From: Pseudoruminococcus_B sp937901805
GTDB lineage: Bacteria; Bacillota; Clostridia; Oscillospirales; Ruminococcaceae
Length of the DNA: 64,000 bases
Direction of reading: 5' to 3'
Assembly: GCA_963560245.1 (NCBI GenBank)
Contig: CAUWNS010000002.1
Coordinates: forward strand, 106,024-170,023
Shown: positions 31,661-41,359 of the stretch, piece by piece
Numbering within the stretch: the stretch's first letter is position 1
How the letters are laid out: every line of letters starts with the position of its first letter
Translations under genes and position numbers: made by a program
Notes under the pieces: generated by a model
The model's database searches: none
What the model saw: the letters and a program-made list of their open reading frames with translations, nothing else
What the model was told of the DNA's origin: nothing

Positions 31661-33727
31661 TTACTGCTGGGGAGAAGAGGAACTGCCTGTCCCATTGGTT
31701 TCGTCCGGATAAAAATAAGCGCTGAAAATATCTCGGCATAGGGGAGCAGCATAATAACCGCTTCCACCCTGTTCTATACAGATTGCAACAGCGATTTCCG
31801 GATCCTCATAGGGACCGAAAGCCACATAGGCAATATTATCGGATTTGGTTCCCACATTCTCCGGCGTACCGGTCTTTGAGGCAATCTTGATTGGATAATT
31901 TGCAAAGATATACCGGGAAGTACCTGTCAGAGAAGACGCAAGCATGCCGTCCCGGACAGCCTGGAATTTTTCCTCTTCCGTTTCTATGGTGTCCATGACC
32001 ACCGGCGTATCACTTTGAATGGTCTGCTGCATGTCATAACTCTGAATGGATTTAATCAGGTGGGATTGATAACGTGTCCCCCCGTTGGCAATAGTAGAAA
32101 CGGCTGTCACCATCTGTAACGGCGTAGCCTGAGTATCCAGCTGTCCAATCGCGGCCTGCATGGTATTACCTTCCTGCCAAAGCTCGATATCCGGATTCTG
32201 TTCATGGAGCTGCTCGCGGTATTCCGGACTGGAAAGGACGCCGCTGGCTTCTCCAATCTCCACACCGGTTTTTCCGCCGAATCCTAATTTACGGACATAT
32301 TCATTGAGTTTATCAATTCCCAGTCTGCGCCCTACATCATAAAAATAGATGTTGCAGGAAACCTCCAGGGCATGGACGATATCGGTTGCTCCATGTACAC
32401 CCATGCAGGTTGGCTGATAATCCGAATAATAAGTATAACGGCCCGTACAGTTGACTGTATCCGATACTCCCAGAATGTCGGCGGCCAATGCGCTCAGCCC
32501 CACGCTGGGTTTAAATGTGGAACCTGGACGGTACTGACCATAAAAAGCACGGTTAAGCAAAGGATTATTCTCTGCTTGCAGAAGAGAGGCATAATCCGTT
32601 TTATACTGGCTCATGGTATAGGAGGGATAGGAGGCAGACGCCAAGATTTCCCCTGTTTTTACGTTAATCACAATGGCTGCGCCGCCCTTGACGTCACCGC
32701 CGTCTCCATATGCACGTTTTTTCAAAGTATTCTCAATAAAGTCTTTCAGCAGATTCTGAACTTTTATTTGCAGATTCTTGTCAAGGGTTAGTCTGACAGT
32801 ATTTCCTGAAACAGCTGACTGTTCCTCCGTGGAGATGACATTGCCATCTGAATCCAGATGGATAATCCGTTTTCCGTCCGTCCCGCGCAGATTTTCCTCT
32901 GCGGCGCGTTCAATTCCAGAACGACCGACAGAATCGTTCATGGCATACCCCTTGGAGCGCAAATCCGTATAGCCGCTGCTGGGAGCTTCTTCTCCCTCTT
33001 CCAGCGGATAATATTCCTCAGCAAAAATCGGGGAGACGGTTCCCAAAATATGCGGCGCAAAGTCGTCCAGCTCATACTGGCGGTACGGGGTTTCTACCGC
33101 ATCTACGCCGGGATACTGGATTGCGTTTTCCTGAATTTTTGTTGCAATTTCAAAGGAGACATCCTCCGCAAATACAAAGGGGATGGAAATGGAGAAGTCC
33201 ATTTTTTCCATTTCATACCGGACGCCGGCTATCTTCCGGGTATCGTCGGGAGAATAACCGATAATGTCGTATTCCTCAATCAAAGCGTCCATCACATTCT
33301 GTTCTGTGGCATAGAGGTTTAATCCCAGATCCTCTTTTAAGCTGTCCACTGCTGAAGAGCGCTCTGCATCAAAAGTATAGGGGGAAGTTTTTCCCATAGG
33401 AAGGCTTTCATTATACTCCTGCCCTTCTTCTTCCATCAGATTGATCAGGGAAAGGATGACGTCATTTTGTTTTTCCGTATCCAGATATACTTTGTCCAAC
33501 TGGATATTAAACCCCACCCGGTTGGAGACCAGAGGTTCCCCATTGCGATCGACAATTTCCCCACGCGGAGCCTTCAGCGCCACTGTACGGGTATATCCCT
33601 GAGTGGCCTGTGCTTTATACTCATCCCCGTTGACAATCTGATAATCTGTCAGGCGGAATACAAAAAATCCACAAAAAACAACAAATGCCAGTGCTAGGGC
33701 AATAATCCGGATTTTTTCTTTTTTCAT
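31661..33727 (-). CDS. mrdA: Penicillin-binding protein 2 (elongasome transpeptidase)
   Basis: 688 residues. One N-terminal membrane helix (about 6-26) is followed by the PBP dimerisation region with the RGEIVDRNGEPL motif and a transpeptidase domain. The active serine is in GSTFKP (about 403), SCN is at about 458 and KTGT at about 616. A class B PBP next to mreBCD is PBP2, which cross-links side-wall peptidoglycan. The Ser/Gln-rich tail is short. AAAGGAGAACAAGCA precedes the ATG at 33727. A gap of about 260 A+T-rich bases separates it from the minD-like gene; I see nothing else there. Confidence 0.93.
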   Translation of the reverse strand: MKKEKIRIIALALAFVVFCGFFVFRLTDYQIVNGDEYKAQATQGYTRTVALKAPRGEIVDRNGEPLVSNRVGFNIQLDKVYLDTEKQNDVILSLINLMEEEGQEYNESLPMGKTSPYTFDAERSSAVDSLKEDLGLNLYATEQNVMDALIEEYDIIGYSPDDTRKIAGVRYEMEKMDFSISIPFVFAEDVSFEIATKIQENAIQYPGVDAVETPYRQYELDDFAPHILGTVSPIFAEEYYPLEEGEEAPSSGYTDLRSKGYAMNDSVGRSGIERAAEENLRGTDGKRIIHLDSDGNVISTEEQSAVSGNTVRLTLDKNLQIKVQNLLKDFIENTLKKRAYGDGGDVKGGAAIVINVKTGEILASASYPSYTMSQYKTDYASLLQAENNPLLNRAFYGQYRPGSTFKPSVGLSALAADILGVSDTVNCTGRYTYYSDYQPTCMGVHGATDIVHALEVSCNIYFYDVGRRLGIDKLNEYVRKLGFGGKTGVEIGEASGVLSSPEYREQLHEQNPDIELWQEGNTMQAAIGQLDTQATPLQMVTAVSTIANGGTRYQSHLIKSIQSYDMQQTIQSDTPVVMDTIETEEEKFQAVRDGMLASSLTGTSRYIFANYPIKIASKTGTPENVGTKSDNIAYVAFGPYEDPEIAVAICIEQGGSGYYAAPLCRDIFSAYFYPDETNGTGSSSSPQQ

Positions 33728-33781
33728 TGCTTGTTCTCCTTTCAACGCGGGTTTGGAGTCTACAGAATACAAAAACAAATT

Positions 33782-34321
33782 CTATAATAATGTATTTGGT
33801 TCTTCCGGATGTAAAATCATTTGGAATTTCTGATAAACAAAACGAATTAAAAGGAAGATCAGGGGAGAAAGAACAACAGAATATAGGGCGGACGGCAATA
33901 GTTTTGTCAGCAAGAACAGCCAGCTGTCTGGCTGATTCCAGATAAGATACGTAAACAGAAAATTGATCAACGTCTGTCCCAAGGCGGCTCCGGAACACAG
34001 CAGCAACGCTGTCCCCAGCGTACAGCGTAAAAAATGCGTAGTGAGCAAACCAATCCCAACCCCGAAAACCAAAAACAGGATCGCATTGGATCCCGTCAAT
34101 CCGCCGCTTCCGAAATCCCAGAACAGACCGCATACCATTGCCAGAATCGCCCCTGCAAATTCCCCTTCATACATGCTGAACAAAACAGCGGCACTGAGCA
34201 GGAAAGAAGGGCGAATCCCCGCAATCTGCATCATACCAGGAGTATTCTGCATAATGAAAAACGCCAGGATGATCACTGCATAAATCAGATATTTTAAAAA
34301 AACAGCTTTTTTTTGATTCAA
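33782..34321 (-). CDS. mreD: Rod-shape-determining protein MreD
   Basis: 179 residues, a small multi-helix membrane protein (five or six hydrophobic segments), with the usual weak family similarity (RPSFLLSAAVLFSMYEGEF, GLFWDFGSGGLTGSNAILF). The context between mreC and mrdA makes the call secure. It starts with TTG behind GAGGAGGATTTCC. A terminator-like hairpin lies between mreC and this gene. Confidence 0.88.
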   Translation of the reverse strand: MNQKKAVFLKYLIYAVIILAFFIMQNTPGMMQIAGIRPSFLLSAAVLFSMYEGEFAGAILAMVCGLFWDFGSGGLTGSNAILFLVFGVGIGLLTTHFLRCTLGTALLLCSGAALGQTLINFLFTYLIWNQPDSWLFLLTKLLPSALYSVVLSPLIFLLIRFVYQKFQMILHPEEPNTLL

Positions 34322-34355
34322 GGAAATCCTCCTCTCAAAACACCTGCCCCGATAA

Positions 34356-34384
34356 GAAAAAAAGCCGCCACATCAGATGGCGGC
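34356..34384 (-). terminator. Terminator-like hairpin between mreC and mreD
   Basis: On the minus strand GCCGCCA-TCTGATG-TGGCGGC (34384-34364) is followed by T7 (34363-34357). It meets the form of an intrinsic terminator but lies inside the operon. Confidence 0.7.
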
Positions 34385-34402
34385 CTCTCATGACGCTTTC
34401 CC

Positions 34403-35338
34403 TTATTCTGCAGAATTCACAGCACTGTTGTGCAGGGTGCTTCCTCCCTGCTGCGGAACCTGTGGGGAAGAAGGGGTGTTTTTTTCCGACTCTAACCCAA
34501 CGCCCTGATACAGGAAAGAGGTGACTACATAAACTTCCTGAACGGAAGCAATTTCTGTTACCGGAGTAATCACCGCATATTTTGACAAACCCGTGGGATC
34601 CAGACCTATTTCTGCAATTTGTCCGACAATTAGCCCCTGCGGATAGACCCCGCCGGTTCCCGATGTAATCAGGAGATCTCCCTCCTGCATCTGGCTGTCG
34701 CGGGAAATATAGGAAAGCCGGCACTGTCCTTTTTGGGAAAGCTCCAGCGTCCCCTGGACTGTTCCGGTATCCCTGGTTCTGGAATTGACCACACCTACAT
34801 TGGTCGATGTGCTTAAAACCGTGGAGACGCGGGAATAAGTAGGGCCGACTTCCGATACATAACCGATTAACCCAGCTGAGGTTATCACCGGATCCTGTAC
34901 CGCCACCCCTTGTAGGGAGCCCTTGTCAATCAGAAAGGAGTTATACGAGGCATTGGGATCCCTACTGGTCACAAATGCGGGAACCAGTTCAAAATCATCA
35001 TTCTGTTCCTTGATACTCAGAGCCTCTTTGTACTGCTCATTTTCCCGCTGTATCTCCTGATAATCCACCATTTGCTTTTTCAGTTCATCAATCTGACGCT
35101 GCAGTTCCTCATTTTTCTGCGCAGTCTGGCTGGCGCTCATGATATTGGACAAAAAGCCGGACACAGAGGAAGAAATCTGGGAGGAAAGCGACTGGATCGG
35201 CGTCACAACAAAGGATAGAATGGACGAGGTAATGGAAGTTGCTCCGCCTGTTGAAACCTGATACACCATAAAACCGCCCAGTACCAGTACAATGGCCAGC
35301 AGAATTTTAAATTTTATGCTTTTGAAAAATTCGCGCAC
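34403..35338 (-). CDS. mreC: Rod-shape-determining protein MreC
   Basis: 311 residues. An N-terminal membrane helix (about 10-30), a coiled coil (about 70-110, rich in Glu/Gln/Lys heptads) and a beta-barrel core (SLQGVAVQDPVITSAGLIGYV, RLSYISRDSQMQEGDLLITSG, YPQGLIVG) define MreC, the outside scaffold that activates PBP2. It starts with GTG behind GGGAGGAGTACAGCG. The Ser/Pro/Gln tail (about 285-311) is low-complexity. Confidence 0.93.
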   Translation of the reverse strand: MREFFKSIKFKILLAIVLVLGGFMVYQVSTGGATSITSSILSFVVTPIQSLSSQISSSVSGFLSNIMSASQTAQKNEELQRQIDELKKQMVDYQEIQRENEQYKEALSIKEQNDDFELVPAFVTSRDPNASYNSFLIDKGSLQGVAVQDPVITSAGLIGYVSEVGPTYSRVSTVLSTSTNVGVVNSRTRDTGTVQGTLELSQKGQCRLSYISRDSQMQEGDLLITSGTGGVYPQGLIVGQIAEIGLDPTGLSKYAVITPVTEIASVQEVYVVTSFLYQGVGLESEKNTPSSPQVPQQGGSTLHNSAVNSAE

Positions 35339-35403
35339 CGCTGTACTCCTCCCATGCTGTCATTGGAAAACAGGGCAGAATTTTCTCTGCCCCGCCCACT
35401 CGT

Positions 35404-36411
35404 TTAATCTTCGTCAGACAGGACTTCCTTGAGGCGGTCAATGTCTTCAAGAACCTTGCCGGTTCCAACTGCAACGCAGTCGAGCGGATTTTCCGCCACA
35501 TTGACCGGCATGCCGGTCTCTTTAGAAATCAGGCTGTCCAGACCGCGCAATAGGGCTCCACCGCCGGAGAGAGTGATCCCGTGGTCAATAATGTCCGCCG
35601 CCAGCTGAGGCGGAGTGCGCTCCAGGGTCACGCGGATGGCTTCCAAAACGGAAGCGAGGGAATCCTGCAATGCCTCGCGGATTTCCTCCGATGTGATGGT
35701 GATGTTTTTGGGGAGTCCGTCGATCAGGTTACGCCCTTTGATTTCCATCGTATCCTCACCCTCATAAGGATATGCGGAACCGATAGCAATCTTGATATCC
35801 TCTGCGGTGCGTTCACCGATCAAAAGGCTGTATTTCTTTTTAATATACTGAATAATAGAAACGTCAAAAGCATCGCCGCCGACGCGCACGCTTCTGGAAA
35901 CAACAATCCCGCCAAGGGAAATCACGGCAACTTCGCTGGTACCGCCGCCGATATCAACAATCATGCTTCCGGTTGCCTCTGCGACTGGAAGGCCTGCGCC
36001 AATAGCCGCAGCCATCGGTTCCTCAATAATGGAAACCTGACGGGCGCCTGCTTTAAAGGCCGCCTCTTTCACAGCGCGCTTTTCCACTTCCGTAACACCG
36101 GAGGGAATACAAATGATTACGCGCGGACGGGCAAACAGGCTGTTATTAAATACTTTTTTGATAAAAATCTGGAGCATACTTGCCGTAATATCAAAATCTG
36201 CAATTACGCCGCCTTTGAGCGGACGGACAGCGACAATAGAACCCGGCGTACGTCCGATAACCTCCTTTGCCTCGCTTCCGACAAAACGGACGGCATCATG
36301 ACGGGTATCCACCGCAACAACGGATGGCTCCCTCATAATGATGCCTTTTCCCTTCATAAAGACCAGAGTGTTTGCTGTACCAAGATCGATACCGATATCG
36401 CGAGAAAACAT
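35404..36411 (-). CDS. mreB: Rod-shape-determining protein MreB (actin-like)
   Basis: 335 residues with the actin-fold signatures: phosphate 1 GIDLGTANTLV, connect 1, phosphate 2 VDIGGGTSEVAVISLGG and the adenosine segment SGGGALLRGLDSLI. It forms membrane filaments that guide side-wall synthesis, implying a rod-shaped or ovoid cell. AAAGGGGAAAAAAC precedes the ATG. First gene of mreB-mreC-mreD-mrdA. Confidence 0.96.
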   Translation of the reverse strand: MFSRDIGIDLGTANTLVFMKGKGIIMREPSVVAVDTRHDAVRFVGSEAKEVIGRTPGSIVAVRPLKGGVIADFDITASMLQIFIKKVFNNSLFARPRVIICIPSGVTEVEKRAVKEAAFKAGARQVSIIEEPMAAAIGAGLPVAEATGSMIVDIGGGTSEVAVISLGGIVVSRSVRVGGDAFDVSIIQYIKKKYSLLIGERTAEDIKIAIGSAYPYEGEDTMEIKGRNLIDGLPKNITITSEEIREALQDSLASVLEAIRVTLERTPPQLAADIIDHGITLSGGGALLRGLDSLISKETGMPVNVAENPLDCVAVGTGKVLEDIDRLKEVLSDED

Positions 36412-36529
36412 GTTTTTTCCCCTTTCCTTTTTGACAATACGGTGTATTTTTCAATTTGCCGAAATCAAGCCGCCCGGCAAATACCTGTGTTCCTGATTTC
36501 TATAAGAAAATACAAAAAGTCATGCTCCT

Positions 36530-36558
36530 ATTATACTCGATTGGCAAGTAAAATCACA
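36530..36558 (-). promoter_or_regulatory. Possible promoter of the mre operon
   Basis: On the minus strand a perfect TATAAT (36535-36530), but only a poor -35 (TGTGAT at 17 bases). About 120 bases before mreB. Confidence 0.4.
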
Positions 36559-36613
36559 GCAAAAAAATTGTAAATTTTCCCGATAAAATTTGCAGGGATT
36601 TCATACAAAACTC

Positions 36614-37177
36614 TCAAAGAAGGCAAAGAGTTTTCAGCTGTTCTCCCAATTCCGCTACCGGTAAGCCCATGACATTGTAATAACACCCGTTGATTTGTTT
36701 CACCAGTGTGCAACCATATCCCTGGATTCCATAGGCTCCTGCTTTATCAAACGGTTCGCCTGTGGCAAGATAGGCGGAAATCTGCTCCTGTGTCAGGGAT
36801 ACAAAGGTCACAGAAGTGCACACATGAAAAGTATGAACCAGATTTTGGAAGATAATACATACCCCTGTATAAACATGATGTGTTTTTCCGGAAAGCAGGG
36901 ACAGCATTCTTCCGGCGTCGTCCTCATCCGCCGGTTTACCCAGAATTTCACCATCCAGCTCCACTACCGTATCACAACCGATGATAACCGCCTGCGGATA
37001 TTTTTTTGCACAGGCTTCCGCCTTGCGCCTACTCAGCAGCTCGACTGCCTGATCCGCCCTGATTCCCTCAGGGAGATTCTCATCGCTGTCCGTAGGGGAC
37101 ACTGTAAATTCTTTAATTAAATAACTGAGCAATTCCCTTCTGCGCGGCGAGGCAGAGGCGAGAACAAATTCCGGCAT
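36614..37177 (-). CDS. maf: Maf-family nucleotide pyrophosphatase
   Basis: 187 residues: the N-terminal ASASPRRRELLSYL, the middle IGCDTVVELDGEILGKP and YGIQGYG near the end are the Maf blocks. The family hydrolyses non-canonical or TTP/UTP-type nucleotides and affects septum formation when overexpressed. It is placed between dut and the mre operon, a classical Firmicutes neighbourhood. GAGAGGG precedes the ATG. Confidence 0.93.
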   Translation of the reverse strand: MPEFVLASASPRRRELLSYLIKEFTVSPTDSDENLPEGIRADQAVELLSRRKAEACAKKYPQAVIIGCDTVVELDGEILGKPADEDDAGRMLSLLSGKTHHVYTGVCIIFQNLVHTFHVCTSVTFVSLTQEQISAYLATGEPFDKAGAYGIQGYGCTLVKQINGCYYNVMGLPVAELGEQLKTLCLL

Positions 37178-37186
37178 AAAACCCTC

Positions 37187-37627
37187 TCACTTTCTTCCCG
37201 AAGAGCCAAACCCGCCGGCTCCCCGCTGTGTTTCATCCAATGCGGAGACTTCCTCCAATTCATAGGGAATAACTGGATGCAGTACCAGCTGCGCAATCCT
37301 CTCGCCCGGCTCGATCGTATAATCCTGCATGGAGAGGTTGACAACCGGAACTTTCAGTTCCCCCCGGTAATCGCTGTCCACCACGCCGACTCCATTTGCC
37401 ATAGTAACCCCATGCCTAGAGGAAAGGCCGCTCCTTGCATAGACAAACGCGCCGATTTCATTGCTTTGCAGGGCAATCGCCACCCCGGTTGGAATCAGCG
37501 CCCGTTCTCCCGCTTTCAGGACAAAAGGGGAGGGCAGATCCGCATATAAATCATATCCTGCGCTCCCCGTTGTCGCACGGGTCGGAAGTTTGGCCGAAGC
37601 ACTCATTCGGGTGATTTTCAAATTCAT
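37187..37627 (-). CDS. dut: dUTP diphosphatase
   Basis: 146 residues. The trimeric dUTPase motifs are visible: SAGYDLYA, RSGLSSRHGVTMANGVG, VVDSDYRGEL, ERIAQLV and the flexible C-terminal RGAGGFGSSG. It hydrolyses dUTP to dUMP, protecting DNA and feeding thymidylate synthesis. The start at 37627 follows GAGGAAAACAGG; upstream in-frame codons overlap the U32 gene. Followed 9 bases later by maf. Confidence 0.95.
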   Translation of the reverse strand: MNLKITRMSASAKLPTRATTGSAGYDLYADLPSPFVLKAGERALIPTGVAIALQSNEIGAFVYARSGLSSRHGVTMANGVGVVDSDYRGELKVPVVNLSMQDYTIEPGERIAQLVLHPVIPYELEEVSALDETQRGAGGFGSSGRK

Positions 37628-37653
37628 CCTGTTTTCCTCGCTTTTCTCCGCCT

Positions 37654-39741
37654 TTATTGTACCCGGCGGTAGTAAAGTCCTCTGGTATAGTCTCCGCTCG
37701 CGGGGGATTTTGCCTGATATGCATGCAGAATTTCCCCGCACTGCGTCCGCTCCTCCTCAGTAAACAGCAAAAGCGCAAAATGTACGCCGGAAAATTCCTG
37801 CAGGCGTTCTGCCAGCCAGAGGGCTTTCGGATTATAAATTTCACTTGCCCCATAGGAGCAGGAGACTGCAAATTCATTTCCCAGCCGATCAGTAAGATGG
37901 TATCCCTCCCTGCGGCACTTGCCGCAGGAGGTTACATTTTTCAGCGGGCAGTTTCTTGTCAGCATCAGCGGAAGATGCCCATAGGCCATCACTCCAACCG
38001 GGAAAGGGGATTGCAGGGTACGGATACATTCGAGCGGCGTTTCAAAGGAGATCACCGCCTCGCTTATCCCCATTCCAGCTGCCGCCTTGAGCGCATGGGA
38101 ATTGGTCAGGTTCAGGGAAAATCCCCCTTCTGTTACAAAACCAAACCGCCGGCAGCGCGCAACATCCCCGAGATTATGGACAAGGGCGCGGGAAATTCCC
38201 ATTTCCTTTAAAACGGCAAGCTGTTCTTCCAGTTCCTTCTCCCGCTCAAAGCAGGCCCGCGGAAGGACGGCGCAGAGTATGGGCAGATGCTCCCGTACCC
38301 AGGAGGTATCCCGGTTCCGATAGAGTTCCTGTACCGGAAGATAGATCCGCTCCAGCATGGAAATATTCTCCGGCACCTGGGAAATCTGTACAAACTGCGC
38401 CCGCAGGGCGGGCAGATTCGGGAAATCACAGATAGAACGCATCTTTTCCGGCAATTCCTCCAGACAGGGTTTTTCCTGCCGTCTTCCCCGGACGTCAGAA
38501 AGCTTTGCCAGACAGGATCTGCGCATCTCATTGAGCGCGGATGCTGGGAAAAACAAGCCTTCGTCCAATTCTGCACAGAACGTATCCACCCGGTAGGGAG
38601 TTCCTCCTGTCTTTTCCAGACTGCGGCGCACGGAATCTGCGTCCGCGGCCTTTGTCTTCGCCGTCTGAGGAAGCTCGCCCTGTACCCGGACAATATTTCC
38701 AGCCTCGTCCATACAGCAGAGTTCGCATGGCTTTCCCGTCCGGGCGGTAAACCGCATTGTTACGCCCACGCGGGGCATCTCTCTTTTATAGAGTTCATGC
38801 AATTTTGAAAAAACATCGGACGCCGCTGTGACATCCTCTTTCTGGCGGATCCCAAACATAGCGGGGGAGGGAAGTCCCCGGTAGTATCCATCGGTGAATC
38901 CGCTGCGGGAAAATACCGCCCGGAGCATCTGGGAAAGCTGCGGATCGATCCGGCCGTATTCCCGCATCTGGTAACAGCATGCCACCGCGCACGCCACATA
39001 TTCCGGACGTTTCATCCGTCCCTCAATCTTAAACGAAGCCACTCCCGCCTCATAAAGTTCTCCGAGGTACTCGATATGGGATAAATCCTTCAGACTCAAA
39101 TCATGACGGGATCTGTCATAGATCCCGTTATTTGCACAAAACGGGAGACGGCAGGGCTGAGCGCAGAGTCCGCGATTGCCGCTCCTCCCGCCAATCATAG
39201 CGCTCATGGTACATTGCCCGGAAATGGACATACACAGAGCGCCGTGGATAAACACTTCAATTTCAATCGGGGAATGCGCGCAGATATGCCGGATCTGTTC
39301 AAAAGAGCACTCTCTTGCCAAAACAGCACGGGAAAATCCGAGTTCTGCCAGTTCCATCACTCCATCCAGCGTATGGACGGACATCTGGGTGGAACCGTGC
39401 AGTTCCATTTCTGGACAAATCCGATTTGCAAGCGCCGCTACACCCAAATCCTGTACAATCAGGGCGTCCACGCCCGCACTGGCGGCATCCTCAATTGCAC
39501 GGCATACCCGATCCGTTTCGTCATCAAAGACAAGCGTATTGAGCGTCTGGTGTACGGATACTCCCCGTTCATGGCAAAAGGAAACCGTCTCGCACAGCTC
39601 TTCAAATCCAAAATTGGAAGCATTCCTTCTGGCATTAAAATCCTTTGCGCCCAGATAGACGGCGTCACAGCCCGAATAAACTGCCGCACGCACTGATTCA
39701 AAGCTCCCGGCAGGGGCCAGGATTTCCGCTTTTTTTCTCAT
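37654..39741 (-). CDS. Peptidase U32-family protein (RlhA/YhbU-like, long form)
   Basis: 695 residues. The N-terminal part (LAPAGSFESVRAAVYSGCDAVYLGAKDFNARRNASNF, quoted in pieces across the domain) and HGALCMSISGQC...GNRGLCAQPCRLP are U32 signatures. The cysteines in CTMS...CAQPCR and in NCPLKNVTSCGKCRREGY suggest a metal or iron-sulfur site. A DUF3656-like middle region separates the two halves. Members include 23S rRNA hydroxylase RlhA and tRNA hydroxylation factors, so an RNA-modifying role is more likely than proteolysis. It overlaps zapA by four bases (ATGA), so the two are translationally coupled. Confidence 0.85.
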   Translation of the reverse strand: MRKKAEILAPAGSFESVRAAVYSGCDAVYLGAKDFNARRNASNFGFEELCETVSFCHERGVSVHQTLNTLVFDDETDRVCRAIEDAASAGVDALIVQDLGVAALANRICPEMELHGSTQMSVHTLDGVMELAELGFSRAVLARECSFEQIRHICAHSPIEIEVFIHGALCMSISGQCTMSAMIGGRSGNRGLCAQPCRLPFCANNGIYDRSRHDLSLKDLSHIEYLGELYEAGVASFKIEGRMKRPEYVACAVACCYQMREYGRIDPQLSQMLRAVFSRSGFTDGYYRGLPSPAMFGIRQKEDVTAASDVFSKLHELYKREMPRVGVTMRFTARTGKPCELCCMDEAGNIVRVQGELPQTAKTKAADADSVRRSLEKTGGTPYRVDTFCAELDEGLFFPASALNEMRRSCLAKLSDVRGRRQEKPCLEELPEKMRSICDFPNLPALRAQFVQISQVPENISMLERIYLPVQELYRNRDTSWVREHLPILCAVLPRACFEREKELEEQLAVLKEMGISRALVHNLGDVARCRRFGFVTEGGFSLNLTNSHALKAAAGMGISEAVISFETPLECIRTLQSPFPVGVMAYGHLPLMLTRNCPLKNVTSCGKCRREGYHLTDRLGNEFAVSCSYGASEIYNPKALWLAERLQEFSGVHFALLLFTEEERTQCGEILHAYQAKSPASGDYTRGLYYRRVQ

Positions 39742-40085
39742 TCCTTACTGCCTTTCTCCCCTTTGAGCAGTTCAATCTGAGTTTGCAGGGACAAAATCTG
39801 GCGCTTTGCCTCATCCGCTTCCAGACGGGCGCGGCGCGCTTCTTCCAAATATTCTGTGAGCTGCGAACGCAGATGATCGCTGGACTGCGAAGCCTTACGG
39901 CTTTCATCCAGATAATTGAGAGAACACAGCAGAGCGGCAGACATCACAGACATCGATGAGCTGGAATCCAGCAGACCTGTCATATCCCGATTGATAATCT
40001 CCGCAAGGGAGTTTACATAATCGGCAGATTCTTCTGTCACCACAGTGTATTCACTGCCATACAGTTTCACCTTGATGCGGTTCAT
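39738..40085 (-). CDS. zapA: Cell division protein ZapA
   Basis: 115 residues: a small N-terminal head (MNRIKVKLYGSEYTVVTEES, YVNSLAEIINRDM) and a long C-terminal coiled coil (about 60-110) rich in Glu, Arg and Leu, the ZapA layout. It bundles FtsZ filaments at the Z-ring. AAAGGGG precedes the ATG. First gene of the zapA-U32 pair. Confidence 0.88.
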   Translation of the reverse strand: MNRIKVKLYGSEYTVVTEESADYVNSLAEIINRDMTGLLDSSSSMSVMSAALLCSLNYLDESRKASQSSDHLRSQLTEYLEEARRARLEADEAKRQILSLQTQIELLKGEKGSKE

Positions 40086-40521
40086 ACCAAAACCCCTTTA
40101 ATTCAATCATAAAAACAGAAAAGAAACAGCGTAATTTCCTCTTTTACGCCGTATATTGACATTATACCTGATTTACCACCTATAAAAAAGAGATAAAATG
40201 AAAATAATTCATACTTTCCTCTAGGTGACATAATTTTGAACCGGATACTATGGCGGTTCTAGGAAAGATCCACAACAAAGCAGATCTTCCCAATGCCTTC
40301 CAGAAGCTTTTTAGAGGGACGAAAATGAATTTCTTTCCCATTTCTCAAAAGCAACGCCCCATTACTGTATTTTTGCCCTTTTTATGATAGAATAGTTTTA
40401 TTGAGAAAAAGCCGTTGGATTTCCGGAATATTCCTGATAAAACAGTGATGAAGCTCAGATTTTTTTAACCGATCAACCGCAGATAAGCGGAACCCTGTAA
40501 GAGCCAAAAAGGAGAATCCCC
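40086..40521. other. Intergenic region, zapA / DUF3592 gene
   Basis: A divergent 436-base gap. On the minus strand a TATAAT (40166-40161) may start zapA, with a poor -35. A dyad GGAAAGATC...GATCTTCC lies at about 40261-40290. On the plus strand TAGAAT (40388-40393) may start the DUF3592 gene. I see no reading frame or RNA here. Confidence 0.4.
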
Positions 40522-41295
40522 ATGAAAACAAAAACCCATTCTGTTCCCGTTGCCTTTGTGGTAATCTTTTCCCTCCTCATTTTAATCGGGGCGGGATTGG
40601 TATTTCTAGGAATCAAGAATACCATCGAATTAAATGGAAAAGTCAAAAACTATGAAAAAACAACCGGCTATCTTTCTGATTACAAACTGGATTCAGAGGG
40701 AGGATACGACCGTAGGCATAACCGGCAATCAGCTCCCACCTATTTCCTCACCTACAATTACTCGGTAAATGGTACAGAGTATACTGTGACCACAGACTAC
40801 AGCACCAGCTTCCTGCCTGCCATTGGCAGCACCCGCGAAATCCGTTATAACCCGGCAAATCCTCAAACCGCGGTGGCTGTCGGTCCGAATGGGAACTCTA
40901 CCATGATTCTGGTAGGGTCTCTGTTTGCCGTTGTCCCCTGCGCATTCCTGCTCCCGGTCCTGCTCTCCGAAAAAAAAGAAAAGCGGAAGGGTAAACGAAA
41001 TAAAGCGCTGCGAGTCGATGGTTTCCGGTTTGTATTAGGGTTGATCCTGGTGCTATTGGGTTACGGGGCTCTGTATTTGATCACGGGTGCCTTTTCTATT
41101 GGCGGGATTCTCCATTATTACAGGACCTCTTTCACGTTCCCGCTTGTAATTCCCCCCATTTTTCTGGCAGCCGGCCTGTTTACGGCGGTTACCGCCTTCA
41201 TGCCGAAAAAACTGGCCCAATGGGAAGAAAAGCAAAAAAGATACAATGAAAAAATGGAGGAAATCAAACGCCGTATGGACAACTACCGGCACTGA
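40522..41295 (+). CDS. DUF3592-type membrane protein
   Basis: 257 residues. A membrane helix (about 11-33) precedes an outside-type beta domain with the DUF3592 pattern YFLTYNYSVNGTEYTVTTDY and GSTREIRYNPANPQTAVA. Then come a second helix (about 128-148), a lysine-rich link, two more helices (about 170-190 and 205-230), and a basic coiled-coil tail (KLAQWEEKQKRYNEKMEEIK). Function unknown in all members I know. AAAAAGGAGAATCCCC precedes the ATG. A lone rightward gene in a leftward region. Confidence 0.75.
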   Translation: MKTKTHSVPVAFVVIFSLLILIGAGLVFLGIKNTIELNGKVKNYEKTTGYLSDYKLDSEGGYDRRHNRQSAPTYFLTYNYSVNGTEYTVTTDYSTSFLPAIGSTREIRYNPANPQTAVAVGPNGNSTMILVGSLFAVVPCAFLLPVLLSEKKEKRKGKRNKALRVDGFRFVLGLILVLLGYGALYLITGAFSIGGILHYYRTSFTFPLVIPPIFLAAGLFTAVTAFMPKKLAQWEEKQKRYNEKMEEIKRRMDNYRH

Positions 41296-41307
41296 TAAAA
41301 TCAGGGT

Positions 41308-41354
41308 AAAAAAACGCCCCATGCAAAGAATCTTCTTTGCATGGGGCGTTTGCT
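41308..41354. terminator. Bidirectional terminator, DUF3592 gene / gyrA
   Basis: An 18-bp perfect stem (41312-41329 with 41334-41351) with a seven-base T-run in the leftward sense; it ends the gyrase operon. Confidence 0.9.
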
Positions 41355-41359
41355 CTGCA

